From the NCBI GenBank assembly GCA_965220645.1, contig OZ244836.1, positions 1,984,001-2,048,000 on the forward strand: DNA of 64,000 nucleotides, given 5' to 3'. This document shows, piece after piece, positions 16,627 to 25,206 of this stretch (positions are counted from its first letter, which is position 1; each line of letters begins with the position of its first letter). The position numbers and the translations under genes were made by a program. The notes beneath the pieces were generated by a model. That model saw nothing but the letters and a program-made list of their open reading frames with translations. It was not told the DNA's origin and did not search any database. This DNA comes from Aldehydirespirator sp965220645 (GTDB lineage Bacteria > Actinomycetota > Acidimicrobiia > Acidimicrobiales > Aldehydirespiratoraceae).

Positions 16627-17360
16627 CGCACGAACAGCGTGTCGGAGGCTTCCAGAAGATGGTCGATGGACAGGTTGAGGGGCACGGTCCGCAGCGACCC
16701 GTGCACGATCCGGGGGCTGTTGCCGCCGGCCAGGAGCGGCGCGATCGACAGGCACAGTTCGTCGATCAGCCCGGCATCGGCCAGTTGGGCGTTGAACGAC
16801 GGACCGCCCTCGGACAGGACCACTCCGGCGCCGCGGCGGTCCAGTTCGGCGAGTATCTCGGCCGGCTGGGGCCGTGGCGATGCCAGGCGCATCACGTCGG
16901 CGACGAACTGGAGCCGCTCGACCGCTCCGTCCGCGGCGTCGCTGCCGGTGAGGATCACCGGCAGATCGTCGTCCGGGCGCTGGTCGGTGAAGAGCGGCAG
17001 GTCCAAGTCGAGGTCCAGGCTGGCGCTGACGACGGCCAGCCGGGGCCGCTCGGCCCGTCCCGCGTCGCGCCGGGCTCGCCGGGACTCGGGCCCGGGCCGG
17101 GGCAGGCCGTAGCGCTCGGCCCGCACCGTGCCGGCCGCGGCCACGATCCAGTCGGCGCATGCCCGCACAGCCGAGAACACGGCCTCATCGGCCGGGTTGC
17201 CGAGCGCCCCGCTGGTTCCGTCGACCGCGATGGCGCCGTCGGCCGAGGCGATCATGTTGACCATCAACCACGGTCGCCCAACCGGCTTGGGTCGCGGCAG
17301 GGCAGGGTACACCTCCATCGGCGTGACGTCGGCGATCGGACCCGGCAGAAGCCTTCGCAC
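16590..17360 (-). CDS. RibD C-terminal domain (dihydrofolate-reductase-like) reductase
   Basis: 256 aa. Typical features of the pyrimidine-reductase half of RibD are WLMVNMIASADGAIA, a central Rossmann-like region and VLSEGGPSFNAQLADAGLIDELCLSIAPLLAGG. There is no deaminase half, so it is a stand-alone NADPH reductase-like protein; a riboflavin role is possible but no other rib gene is near. The start is placed at GTG 17360 because TACCGT (17367-17372) ends 6 nt upstream; GTG 17393 is an alternative. It is divergent from nrdJ. Confidence 0.8.
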   Translation of the reverse strand: MRRLLPGPIADVTPMEVYPALPRPKPVGRPWLMVNMIASADGAIAVDGTSGALGNPADEAVFSAVRACADWIVAAAGTVRAERYGLPRPGPESRRARRDAGRAERPRLAVVSASLDLDLDLPLFTDQRPDDDLPVILTGSDAADGAVERLQFVADVMRLASPRPQPAEILAELDRRGAGVVLSEGGPSFNAQLADAGLIDELCLSIAPLLAGGNSPRIVHGSLRTVPLNLSIDHLLEASDTLFVRYLAKGEPAAAG

Positions 17361-17478
17361 GTCCAGACGGTACCGCCCCGACCCTGCCGACACCCGAGGA
17401 GCGGTTCCATACAGTTTCCGTGCACACCTCGCGGCAAACGGTGTAGTCGTCTACGGGGTGTCGAGGCTTATGCACAGG

Positions 17479-17559
17479 AAATCCCAAAGCGGCTGCAAGA
17501 AGTCCCCAGACGGTTTCGAGAAATCCCAACAGCATCGAGGGAAATCCCTAAGCAATCCC
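17479..17559 (+). repeat. 21-bp-period direct repeats upstream of nrdJ
   Basis: The heptamer AAATCCC (once AAGTCCC) begins at 17479, 17500, 17521 and 17542, exactly 21 bp apart, with a half-period copy AATCCC at 17554. Between units the sequence is less conserved (CGG and TCGAG recur). It lies in the 316-bp gap between the RibD-like gene and nrdJ. A TTATGCACA resembling a DnaA box (17468-17476) directly precedes it. Two helical turns per repeat suggests same-face binding by a regulator. No cobalamin riboswitch motif was recognised in the gap. Confidence 0.75.
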
Positions 17560-17653
17560 GAGGCGGGTCAACAGGCGACGGTCGTACCATCACGCCAGCG
17601 CGCCATCGTGTTCGCGCGCCGGCTGACGCACGGGCACATGCTGGCGCGCCCTG

Positions 17654-17670
17654 TAGAATTGCAAGGAGGT
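17654..17670 (+). promoter_or_regulatory. nrdJ -10 element and strong ribosome binding site
   Basis: TAGAAT (17654-17659) is followed by AAGGAGGT (17663-17670), a full anti-Shine-Dalgarno match placed 6 nt before ATG 17677. The short distance gives a leader of only ~12-17 nt. This start is chosen over earlier in-frame codons on that basis. Confidence 0.6.
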
Positions 17671-17676
17671 AATCCG

Positions 17677-20547
17677 ATGACTCTGGCCTCCGAGCAGAAC
17701 AATCTCCTCGTCGGCACCGAACTCCCACCGGACGGGGCGGACGGCGCGGACGACCCAGCGGACAGCATCGCCTGGGAGCGGCGCGACGCGCGCCTGCTCA
17801 ACCACGCCGACGGGACGGTCGCATTCGAGCAGTCGGGTGTGGAGGTGCCGGTCACCTGGTCCCAGAACGCCACCAACATCCTGGCCCAGAAGTACTTCCG
17901 CGGCGCGCTCGGCACGCCTTCGAGGGAATGGTCGCTGAGGCAGGTGGTGGACCGCATCGTCGGCGCGATCACCCGATGGGGAGACGGTGACGGCTACTTC
18001 GTCGACGAGTCCGAGGTAACGCTGTTCCGGGCCGAGTTGTCGCATCTGCTGTACACCCAGAGGGCCGCCTTCAACTCGCCGGTCTGGTTCAACATCGGAG
18101 TGGCCGGAGTGCCCCAGCAGGCTTCGGCGTGCTTCATCCTGTCGGTCGACGACACCATGGAGTCGATCCTGGAGTGGTACGCCGAGGAGGGCCGCATATT
18201 CAAGGGCGGTTCCGGCGCAGGAGTGAACCTGTCGCGCATCCGGGCCAGTTCCGAGCAGCTGAGCGGCGGCGGCACCGCGTCCGGGCCCGTGAGCTTCATG
18301 CGTGGCGCCGACGCATCGGCCGGGACCATCAAGTCGGGAGGCAAGACGCGGCGGGCCGCCAAGATGGTGGTGCTCGATGCCGACCACCCCGATGTCGAGG
18401 ACTTCATCTGGTGCAAGGCCCGCGAGGAGCGCAAGTCACGAGCGCTGGCGGCGGCCGGCTTCGACATGGGTGTCGACGGCACCGACGCCGACTCCGTGCA
18501 GTACCAGAACGCCAACAACTCCGTACGGGTTACCGACGAGTTCATGCAGGCCGTGATCAACGGCGACGACTGGACCCTCACCGCCCGCATGGACGGCTCG
18601 GTGCTCAAGCGGGTGCCGGCGCGCTCGATCCTGCGCCAGATGGCCGAGGCCGCCTGGGAGTGCGCCGATCCCGGCGTGCAGTTCGCGACCACCATCAACC
18701 GCTGGCACACGGCCACCTCCACCGGCCCCATCACGGCCAGCAACCCGTGCTCGGAGTACGTCCACCTCGACAACAGCGCCTGCAACCTGGCCTCGATCAA
18801 CCTGCTGAGCTTCCTCGACGACGACGGAACCTTCGACGTTGCCGGGTTCCAGCGCGCGGTCCAGGTCGTGTTCGCAGCCCAGGAGATCCTCGTCGGCCAC
18901 GCCGACTATCCCACTGCGGCCATCGCCGAGACCACCAGGGCCTTCCGCCAGATCGGCTTGGGCTACGCCAACCTAGGCGCGCTGCTCATGGCCCTGGGCC
19001 TGCCCTACGACTCCGACGAGGGCCGGGCCATGGCTGCAGCCATCACCGCGCTGATGACCGGCGAGGCCTATCTCACCGCCACCCGGCTGGCCGAGCGCAT
19101 GGGCCCCTTCGCCGGCTTCCATGCAAATCGCGAGCACATGCTGCGCGTGCTCGACCAGCACCGGAGCTCGACGGCCTCCATAGAGGAGGAGTTCGTTCCC
19201 CCGGATCTGCTCGAAGCCGCCCAACTTGCTTGGGACGAGGCTTGCGAGCGGGCTGACCGCCACGGTGTACGCAACAGCCAAGCCACTGTGCTGGCACCCA
19301 CCGGCACTATCGGCCTGCTCATGGACTGCGACACCACGGGCATCGAGCCCGACCTCGGACTGGTCAAGTCCAAGCGCCTCGTGGGGGGCGGAACCATGGA
19401 GATCGTCAACACGACGATCCCGAGGGCGCTGCGACGGCTCGGCTACGACCAGGAGCAGGCGGATCGGATCCAGGCCCACATTGCCGAGCACCACACCGCG
19501 GAGGGCGCGCCGATCGAGCCCGAGCACCGCGACGTCTTTGCCTGCTCGCTGGGCGAGAACGCCATCAGCGCATCCGGGCACGTCAAGATGATGGCCGCAG
19601 TGCAGCCGTTCCTGTCCGGTGCCATCTCCAAGACCGTGAACATGCCCGCCGAGTCGACCATCGACGACGTCGAGAGGCTGTTCATGGACGCCTGGCGGCT
19701 GGGCCTCAAGTCGGTGGCCATCTACCGCGACAGCTCCAAGGTGGCCCAGCCACTCACCATCGGCGACGCCGATGATGCTGCCGGTGCTTCCGCCTCGCGT
19801 CCGGACGCGAACGCGCCCGCCGCCGGTGGTCCAGTGCCCGAGCCGGTGCGGCGGCGCCTGCCCCGGTCGCGCCGGTCGCGCACCTTCGAGTTCCGGGTGG
19901 CCGACTGCAAGGGATTCGTCACGGTGGGGGAGTATCCCGACGGCCGGCCCGGCGAGATCTTCGTGAAGGTCTCGAAGCAGGGATCCACCCTGGCCGGGAT
20001 CATGGACGCATTCGCCATCTCGCTGAGCCATGGCCTGCAGTACGGAGTACCGCTGTCTGCCTTTGTGGAGACGTTCGTGGGTGTCCGGTTCGAGCCGGCG
20101 GGTATCACCGACGATCCCGACATCCGCATCGCCACCAGCCTCATGGACTACTTGTTCCGCAAGCTGTCCGTGATGTACCTGACTGTCGAGGAGCGGGCCG
20201 CGCTGGGTGTCTACACAACCGGTGAACGGACCCAGCCCACGCTGCCCGGTGTCGAGGAACAGGTCACCGCAACCGAGCAGGGGCACGACCTGCCGCCCGA
20301 TCCGCCCTCGATCCCCTCGCCCGCCCAGTTGATGGCCCAGCTTGACTTCTCTGCGGCCGCGGCCCCGATCGAGCCACCTGGGCCCGAGCGGCCCGTGAGC
20401 GCAGCGAACATCAGCGGGAGACACGCCCCAGCGGATCGTTCGGGCGCGTTGGACGCGCCGTTCTGCATGACCTGCGGCGTTCCCATGCGCCGGGCCGGCT
20501 CGTGCTACGTGTGCGCCGACTGCGGCGCCACCAGCGGCTGCAGCTGA
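17677..20547 (+). CDS. nrdJ: Adenosylcobalamin-dependent (class II) ribonucleoside-diphosphate reductase
   Basis: 956 aa. Reduces ribonucleotides to deoxyribonucleotides using a B12-generated thiyl radical, without oxygen. Motifs: FNSPVWFNIGV, KGGSGAGVNLS, the thiyl-radical cysteine region SNPCSEYVHLD, LAPTGTIGLLMDCDTTGIEP and a TSCPD domain (ADCKGFVTVGEYPDGRPGE...). The C-terminal zinc ribbon (CMTCGVP...CYVCADCGATSGC) is thought to carry the redox shuttle cysteines. The linker before the ribbon includes a copy of a dispersed 39-bp repeat (20380-20420), read as PGPERPVSAAN. No class I nrdAB or nrdR is in the window. Confidence 0.97.
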   Translation: MTLASEQNNLLVGTELPPDGADGADDPADSIAWERRDARLLNHADGTVAFEQSGVEVPVTWSQNATNILAQKYFRGALGTPSREWSLRQVVDRIVGAITRWGDGDGYFVDESEVTLFRAELSHLLYTQRAAFNSPVWFNIGVAGVPQQASACFILSVDDTMESILEWYAEEGRIFKGGSGAGVNLSRIRASSEQLSGGGTASGPVSFMRGADASAGTIKSGGKTRRAAKMVVLDADHPDVEDFIWCKAREERKSRALAAAGFDMGVDGTDADSVQYQNANNSVRVTDEFMQAVINGDDWTLTARMDGSVLKRVPARSILRQMAEAAWECADPGVQFATTINRWHTATSTGPITASNPCSEYVHLDNSACNLASINLLSFLDDDGTFDVAGFQRAVQVVFAAQEILVGHADYPTAAIAETTRAFRQIGLGYANLGALLMALGLPYDSDEGRAMAAAITALMTGEAYLTATRLAERMGPFAGFHANREHMLRVLDQHRSSTASIEEEFVPPDLLEAAQLAWDEACERADRHGVRNSQATVLAPTGTIGLLMDCDTTGIEPDLGLVKSKRLVGGGTMEIVNTTIPRALRRLGYDQEQADRIQAHIAEHHTAEGAPIEPEHRDVFACSLGENAISASGHVKMMAAVQPFLSGAISKTVNMPAESTIDDVERLFMDAWRLGLKSVAIYRDSSKVAQPLTIGDADDAAGASASRPDANAPAAGGPVPEPVRRRLPRSRRSRTFEFRVADCKGFVTVGEYPDGRPGEIFVKVSKQGSTLAGIMDAFAISLSHGLQYGVPLSAFVETFVGVRFEPAGITDDPDIRIATSLMDYLFRKLSVMYLTVEERAALGVYTTGERTQPTLPGVEEQVTATEQGHDLPPDPPSIPSPAQLMAQLDFSAAAAPIEPPGPERPVSAANISGRHAPADRSGALDAPFCMTCGVPMRRAGSCYVCADCGATSGCS
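20380..20420 (+). repeat. Dispersed ~39-bp repeat, copy A (inside nrdJ)
   Basis: Begins GGGCCCGAGCGGCCC and continues GTGAGCGCAGCGAACA, then TCAGCGGGAG. The first 32 bp are identical to copy C at 49879 and almost identical to copies B (49836) and D (59964, reverse). The first half forms a GGGCC/GGCCC dyad. Here it is translated in frame within the NrdJ linker. Confidence 0.8.
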
Positions 20548-20556
20548 CCCCGCGCG

Positions 20557-21021
20557 CTAGTCGTCGGCCTCCGCGGCGAGCGACTTCTTGTGGCGCAGGT
20601 AGTTCTTGACCATCTCCCCGAAGCGAGCCGGGTTGTACACGTCCTCCTCGTAGCTCCACATCCCATTGCCCGCGTACTTCAGCAGGGTGAAGTTGTACTC
20701 CTGATGGAGCGAGCCGTCGCCGGGGTCGGCCATCCGGTTCCATACCTGGCACACCAGCCAGCCCCGCTCCTCGTCGATGATGTACCACTCGATGGGGTAG
20801 TGGATCATCTCGTTGTTGGGCCACTGGCTCATGGTGGACTGGATCCAGTTGTAGATGGCCTCGCGCCCGCCCATGGTGCCGAAGTGGTGCTCGATGTAAG
20901 TGGCGTCCTCGGTGAAGAGATTGGCCCACTCGCGCCAGTCCCCGGTGGTGCCGGCCCGCAAGGCCGTTTCCTGGAAGCGGACGAACGCCTCCTCGATCTC
21001 CGCTCGGCTCCATCGGCTCAT
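20557..21021 (-). CDS. NTF2/SnoaL-like domain protein
   Basis: 154 aa. The cone-shaped NTF2-like fold is suggested by an N-terminal helix (IEEAFVRFQETALRAGTTGDWREWANLFTED is partly shared with the family), the ATYIEHHFGTMGGREAI segment and a long beta region ending WSYEEDVYNPA. Such proteins are enzymes or binding proteins of very varied function, so none is assigned. The start is ATG 21021, with AAGGAG upstream. It is tandem with a second NTF2-like gene 32 bp upstream. Confidence 0.7.
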   Translation of the reverse strand: MSRWSRAEIEEAFVRFQETALRAGTTGDWREWANLFTEDATYIEHHFGTMGGREAIYNWIQSTMSQWPNNEMIHYPIEWYIIDEERGWLVCQVWNRMADPGDGSLHQEYNFTLLKYAGNGMWSYEEDVYNPARFGEMVKNYLRHKKSLAAEADD

Positions 21022-21053
21022 GGTGATTCTCCTTGTTCGTCGGTGCTCGTTCG

Positions 21054-21545
21054 CTAGAGGTCTTCGGCGGTCAACTCGAAGCGTAGGTGATGGCTCAGGT
21101 CGCCCATGAGGTCGACCAGGAAGCAGCGCTCGATGAAGCGCCACCGCCCGTCGATGCGTCTGAGGGTGTCGTGGTAGCGGCCGCTGATGATGGTCTGCAT
21201 CGGCAGGTCCGGAGCCTGCTGCAGCACGGTGTAGACCGACCGCACCCGGGCGACGTCGTCGTCGATCTCGATGATCGGATTGGTGGTGACATGGCGTGTG
21301 CGGGGGGTGCCGTCGGCATAGGTGATCACCGTGGAGAGGTAGCTCTCTGCGATGGCGGCCGCGCCCGACGGTCCAGGCGCGCCGTGCTCGCCGTACCGGA
21401 ACGTGCAGTGCTCCATGAGCTCGCCGAGTTCCGTGAAGCGGCCCGCGTCGATGAGCTCCGCGTAGCGGAACAGCTCATTGGCGATCTCGGTGGTGTTGTC
21501 GGGGTCGGTGGTGTTGTCGGGGTGCGTGGTGTCCTCGGGGTGCAT
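21054..21545 (-). CDS. SnoaL-like domain protein (SnoaL_4 type)
   Basis: 163 aa. ELFRYAELIDAGRFTELGELM followed by HVTTNPIIEIDDDVARVRSVYTVLQQ and GRYHDTLRRIDGRWRFIERC is the usual pattern of SnoaL_4 proteins, often linked to aromatic or steroid metabolism; the substrate is unknown here. The N-terminus HPEDTT-HPDNTT-DPDNTT is encoded by an 18-bp tandem repeat (21490-21543) that includes the ATG. It is divergent from yihY, with 27 bp between starts, and shares that promoter region. Confidence 0.7.
   Translation of the reverse strand: MHPEDTTHPDNTTDPDNTTEIANELFRYAELIDAGRFTELGELMEHCTFRYGEHGAPGPSGAAAIAESYLSTVITYADGTPRTRHVTTNPIIEIDDDVARVRSVYTVLQQAPDLPMQTIISGRYHDTLRRIDGRWRFIERCFLVDLMGDLSHHLRFELTAEDL
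21490..21543 (-). repeat. Three tandem 18-bp units at the start of the SnoaL-like gene
   Basis: On the + strand GTGGTGTTGTCGGGGTCG, GTGGTGTTGTCGGGGTGC and GTGGTGTCCTCGGGGTGC follow without gaps. They encode the hexapeptide repeat at the protein N-terminus, so unit number changes would preserve the reading frame. Confidence 0.85.
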
Positions 21546-21552
21546 CGTCTCG

Positions 21553-21568
21553 GACCGTAGTATCGGTC
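21553..21568 (+). promoter_or_regulatory. -10 element inside a dyad between SnoaL-like gene and yihY
   Basis: GACCG-TAGTAT-CGGTC: a 5-bp inverted repeat surrounds TAGTAT (21558-21563), which ends 9 nt before the yihY ATG. The dyad could be an operator acting on both divergent genes, or chance. Confidence 0.4.
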
Positions 21569-21572
21569 GGGC

Positions 21573-22481
21573 ATGGCGCGCCTCTCGCTGCCCTCTCCCA
21601 GCTCGCTCTGGCGTGAGACTGTCCGGTTAGTCGAGGAACTCCGTCGCGAGTGGTCCCGGGCCCGGGTAGGCGGGCTCTCGGCCGAGATCGCCTTCTTCGG
21701 CCTGCTGGGGCTGTTCCCGGCGGTCATCGTGTTCGCAGCCGCCCTCGGTTCGCTCGATGTCGTGATCGGGGCGGACGCGGCGGCCGACACCAAGGAATGG
21801 CTTCTGGACCGGGTGGTTGAGACCTTCGGCAGCGACAACACGCTGCGAGCCACTGTTGAGGATCTGTTCGACCGGTCCAACGCCGGGCTGATCACTGCCG
21901 GCGTCGTCCTGACGGTGTACGCGTCCTCGCGCGGCTTCACCGCCGTGGTCGGGGCCCTGGACGTCACCTACGGCCATGATTACCGGCGGAACTGGGTGTC
22001 CACCCGGGTGATGGGCTTCGTGCTGACCCTGTTCACCGTGATCGTGGCGGCCCTGGTGGCTGCCATGGGGGTCGTCGGTCCTCTGCTGGGTGGTGGAGAG
22101 GAGATCGCTGAGCGCTTGGGGGCCGGCTCCGCGTTCACCACCGCGTGGGATTGGTTCCGCTGGCCGGTGATGTTCGTCTTGGTGGTCTGCTGGGCCGCCT
22201 CCCTCTACCACTTCGCTCCCCGCCGTCGCACGCCTTGGCGCACCGATCTGCCCGGGGCGGTCGTCAGCACTGTGTGGTGGCTGGTGGTGTCGGTCGGTTT
22301 CCGCGCCTACCTCGACGCGGCTTCCAGTGGCATGAACGCGGTGTTCGGACTGCTTGGAGGGGCTCTGATCCTGCTGGTCTGGCTCTACCTGCTAGCCATG
22401 GGCCTGCTCGTCGGTGCCGAGATCAACAGCGTGCTCAACGACCGTCGCGGCCTCAGCACAGCGACAGAATCCGCCTCGTAG
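21573..22481 (+). CDS. YihY/virulence factor BrkB-family membrane protein
   Basis: 302 aa, about six transmembrane helices. Family features are the N-terminal RVGGLSAEIAFFGLLGLFPAVIVFAAALGS segment, a region AGVVLTVYASSRGFTAVVGALD and the C-terminal FGLLGGALILLVWLYLLAMGLLVGAEINSVL with its conserved GAEIN. The family was once misnamed ribonuclease BN; its function is not established. It is probably expressed from the leaderless promoter just upstream. Confidence 0.85.
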   Translation: MARLSLPSPSSLWRETVRLVEELRREWSRARVGGLSAEIAFFGLLGLFPAVIVFAAALGSLDVVIGADAAADTKEWLLDRVVETFGSDNTLRATVEDLFDRSNAGLITAGVVLTVYASSRGFTAVVGALDVTYGHDYRRNWVSTRVMGFVLTLFTVIVAALVAAMGVVGPLLGGGEEIAERLGAGSAFTTAWDWFRWPVMFVLVVCWAASLYHFAPRRRTPWRTDLPGAVVSTVWWLVVSVGFRAYLDAASSGMNAVFGLLGGALILLVWLYLLAMGLLVGAEINSVLNDRRGLSTATESAS

Positions 22482-22497
22482 GGGTACTCTCGCCGGC

Positions 22498-24273
22498 GTG
22501 AGCGATTTCCGGGTTGACCTAGACGAGATCACCTTCAACCTGCGCCATGTCGCGGACCTCGACGGCCTGGCCAAGCTCCAGGAGTTCGAGCACGTCGAGC
22601 CCGATGTGGTCGACCAGGTCCTGGCCGAGGCGGCCCGGTTCGCGGAGGAGGTGATCGCGCCGCTCAACCGCGTCGGCGACACGGAGGGCGCCCGCCGACT
22701 CGACGACGGCTCGGTGGCCACGCCGACCGGCTTTCGGGAGGCCTACGACGCCTACGTTCAGGCGGGCTGGGGATCGCTCTCGATCGACGCCGAGTATGGA
22801 GGCGGGGGGTTCCCCCATCTGGTGGCCCTGGCGGTGGAGGAGATGTTCACCGCGGCGTGCCTGTCGTGGTCGCTGTGCCCTCTGCTGACCCAGGGCGCCA
22901 TACACATGCTGAGCGCGTACGGCACTGAAGACCAGAAGGCGCTGTACCTGCCGCAGATGGCCACTGGAGCCTGGACCGGCACCATGAACCTCACAGAGCC
23001 CCAAGCAGGCTCCGACCTCGGGGCGGTCGCGGCCCGGGCGCTTCCACAACCCGACGGCTCCTACCGCCTGCACGGCACGAAGATCTTCATCACCTACGGC
23101 GAGCACGACTTGGCCGACAACATCGTGCACCTGGTGCTGGCCCGCACGCCCGGCGCCCCGCCCGGCACGAGGGGCATCAGCTGCTTCCTCGTTCCCAAGC
23201 ACCTGCCGCTGGCCGACGGCTCGTCCGGCGCTCGCAACGACGTGCGCTGCGTGTCGATCGAGCACAAGCTCGGAATCCACGCCAGCCCAACCTGCGTCAT
23301 GGCCTACGGCGACGACGAGGGCGCGGTGGGCTTCCTGGTAGGTGAAGAGCACGGCGGCATGCGGACCATGTTCACGATGATGAACCATGCCCGCCTGAGC
23401 GTGGGTCTTGAGGGAGTGGCCATAGCGGAGCGGTCCTACCAGCAGGCCTTGGCCTACGCCCATGAGCGCCGCCAGGGTCGGGCGCCGGGCGCGCCGGCGG
23501 GGGAGTCCTCGGCGATCATCGACCATCCCGATGTGCGCCGCATGCTGCTGGACATGCGCTCGACCACCAGCGCCATGCGGGGTCTCGCCTACCGCAACGC
23601 CGAGGCGATCGACCGCGCCGCGCACACCGCCGACGCTGCAGAGCGTCAGGCCGCCGACGAGCAAGCCTCGCTGCTGACGCCCCTGACCAAGGCATGGGCA
23701 ACCGACACCGGCTGTGAACTCGCCAGCGTCGGCCTCCAGGTGCACGGCGGCATGGGCTTCATCGAGGAGACCGGCTCGGCCCAGCACTATCGCGATATCC
23801 GGATAGCCCCGATCTACGAGGGAACCAACGGAATCCAGGCGGCCGATCTGGTCGGCCGCAAGCTGTCCATGCGAGACGGCGGCGCGGTACGCGAGCACCT
23901 GTCGCAGATTGAGAAAACCGCGGAGGCTCTCGACGAGCTTGGGGATCTGGGCGCCGTCCGGCGACATCTACAGGCTGCGCTCGATGCCACCGGCGAAGCC
24001 GGTGACTGGCTGCTGGCGGCCGGACCGGCGCAGCGGCTGGCCGGCGCAGACGCCTTCCTGAAGATGCTGGCCGTCACCACCGGGGCCGCGGCCTTGGCCG
24101 ACGGTTCACTGGCGGCAACGCGGCTGGGAGATCCCGAGAGAGCTGCCGATCGGGCAATTCTGGCTCGGTTCTTCGCTGCGAACCGGCTCTCGGCTGTGCC
24201 CGGACTGTTCGCAGCGGTCACCGAGCCCGCCGACGACCTTGCCGCGGCCGCGCAGAGAATACTGGCTGGTTGA
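22498..24273 (+). CDS. Acyl-CoA dehydrogenase, DmdC/FadE5-like
   Basis: 591 aa, the long type of flavin-dependent acyl-CoA dehydrogenase with an N-terminal extension and an extra C-terminal helical domain. The FAD/substrate region includes TGTMNLTEPQAGSDLG. The putative catalytic glutamate is in IYEGTNGIQAADLVGRKL, as in 3-methylmercaptopropionyl-CoA dehydrogenase (DmdC) and FadE5. The true chain-length or substrate range cannot be read from sequence. The GTG start is preceded by TACTCT (22485-22490), 7 nt away. The lgt gene follows 19 bp downstream. Confidence 0.85.
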   Translation: MSDFRVDLDEITFNLRHVADLDGLAKLQEFEHVEPDVVDQVLAEAARFAEEVIAPLNRVGDTEGARRLDDGSVATPTGFREAYDAYVQAGWGSLSIDAEYGGGGFPHLVALAVEEMFTAACLSWSLCPLLTQGAIHMLSAYGTEDQKALYLPQMATGAWTGTMNLTEPQAGSDLGAVAARALPQPDGSYRLHGTKIFITYGEHDLADNIVHLVLARTPGAPPGTRGISCFLVPKHLPLADGSSGARNDVRCVSIEHKLGIHASPTCVMAYGDDEGAVGFLVGEEHGGMRTMFTMMNHARLSVGLEGVAIAERSYQQALAYAHERRQGRAPGAPAGESSAIIDHPDVRRMLLDMRSTTSAMRGLAYRNAEAIDRAAHTADAAERQAADEQASLLTPLTKAWATDTGCELASVGLQVHGGMGFIEETGSAQHYRDIRIAPIYEGTNGIQAADLVGRKLSMRDGGAVREHLSQIEKTAEALDELGDLGAVRRHLQAALDATGEAGDWLLAAGPAQRLAGADAFLKMLAVTTGAAALADGSLAATRLGDPERAADRAILARFFAANRLSAVPGLFAAVTEPADDLAAAAQRILAG

Positions 24274-24292
24274 GAAGGAGGGAACAGATCTG

Positions 24293-25174
24293 ATGGGCGT
24301 CGTCACCAGCGTCGCGATCGCGTCGATCCCCAGCCCATCGCGCAACGGCCTGGAGCTGGGGCCTTTGCAGTTCAGGGCCTACGGGGTGATGATCGCGTTG
24401 GGCGTTCTGGCGGCAGTGTGGTTGTCCCGGCGGCGCTGGGAGGCCCGCGGAGGCGATCCTGACCAGATCAGCCGGGTCGCGCTGTGGGCGGTTCCCGCCG
24501 GCCTGATCGGTGCCCGCCTCTATCACGTGATCACCGACTGGCGAAAATTCCAGTCGATCGGCTGGCTGGAGGCCTTCGCCATCTGGAACGGGGGACTGGG
24601 GATTCCGGGGGGCATGGCGGCCGGAATCCTGGTCGGCTTATGGATGGTGCGTCGCCAGGGCATGAACCAGGGCGAGACGCTGGCGGCCATGGTGCCCTCC
24701 CTGCCGCTGGCTCAGGCCATTGGACGACTCGGGAACTGGTTCAACCAGGAGTTGTTCGGCTCGCCCACCGACCTGCCCTGGGGATTGGAGATCGACGAGG
24801 CGCACCGCCCGGCCCAGTACCTCGATGTGGAGACCTTCCATCCGACCTTCCTGTACGAGGCCGTGTGGAACCTGCTGCTGTGCGGCCTGCTGCTGAGCCT
24901 CGACCGCCGTCGGATGCGCCACAGCGTCCCGACGCTGTTCACCAACCCGCGCCGGGTGAGCCGGCCCGGCTCGTTACTGGCTGTCTATGTCTGCGGATAC
25001 GGGCTCGGTCGTCTCTGGATCGAGGCGGTGCGAATCGACCCCGCCAGCCTGGTGTGGGGCGTGCGGGTCAACATCTGGGTGAGCCTCGTCCTCATCGTGG
25101 GCTCGGCGCTGTACATGCTGCTGGCTCGGGGGCGCGCCAGCCCTGGGCCCAGACGTCGCGTGCCGCGTCTTTGA
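24293..25174 (+). CDS. lgt: Prolipoprotein diacylglyceryl transferase Lgt
   Basis: 293 aa, seven-helix membrane enzyme that attaches diacylglycerol to the lipobox cysteine of prolipoproteins. The signature GRLGNWFNQELFG is near residue 143, with RAYGVMIALG and HPTFLYEAVWN. The start is ATG 24293, with AAGGAGG (24275-24281) upstream. At least two lipoproteins in this window (BMP-family and PpiC-like) would be its substrates. Confidence 0.95.
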   Translation: MGVVTSVAIASIPSPSRNGLELGPLQFRAYGVMIALGVLAAVWLSRRRWEARGGDPDQISRVALWAVPAGLIGARLYHVITDWRKFQSIGWLEAFAIWNGGLGIPGGMAAGILVGLWMVRRQGMNQGETLAAMVPSLPLAQAIGRLGNWFNQELFGSPTDLPWGLEIDEAHRPAQYLDVETFHPTFLYEAVWNLLLCGLLLSLDRRRMRHSVPTLFTNPRRVSRPGSLLAVYVCGYGLGRLWIEAVRIDPASLVWGVRVNIWVSLVLIVGSALYMLLARGRASPGPRRRVPRL

Positions 25175-25206
25175 TCTCGCGGGGCGGACGATCTCGCCGC
25201 GAGGGT

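Noticed and set aside
17468..17476. DnaA box / replication origin
   Set aside because: TTATGCACA is a single consensus-like 9-mer; there is no cluster of boxes, no dnaA or dnaN and no AT-rich unwinding region. It is mentioned only with the adjacent repeat.
17394..17676. Adenosylcobalamin riboswitch before nrdJ
   Set aside because: Expected for a B12-dependent reductase, but I could not find the B12 box (GCCACTG-type) or the surrounding conserved stems in this gap.
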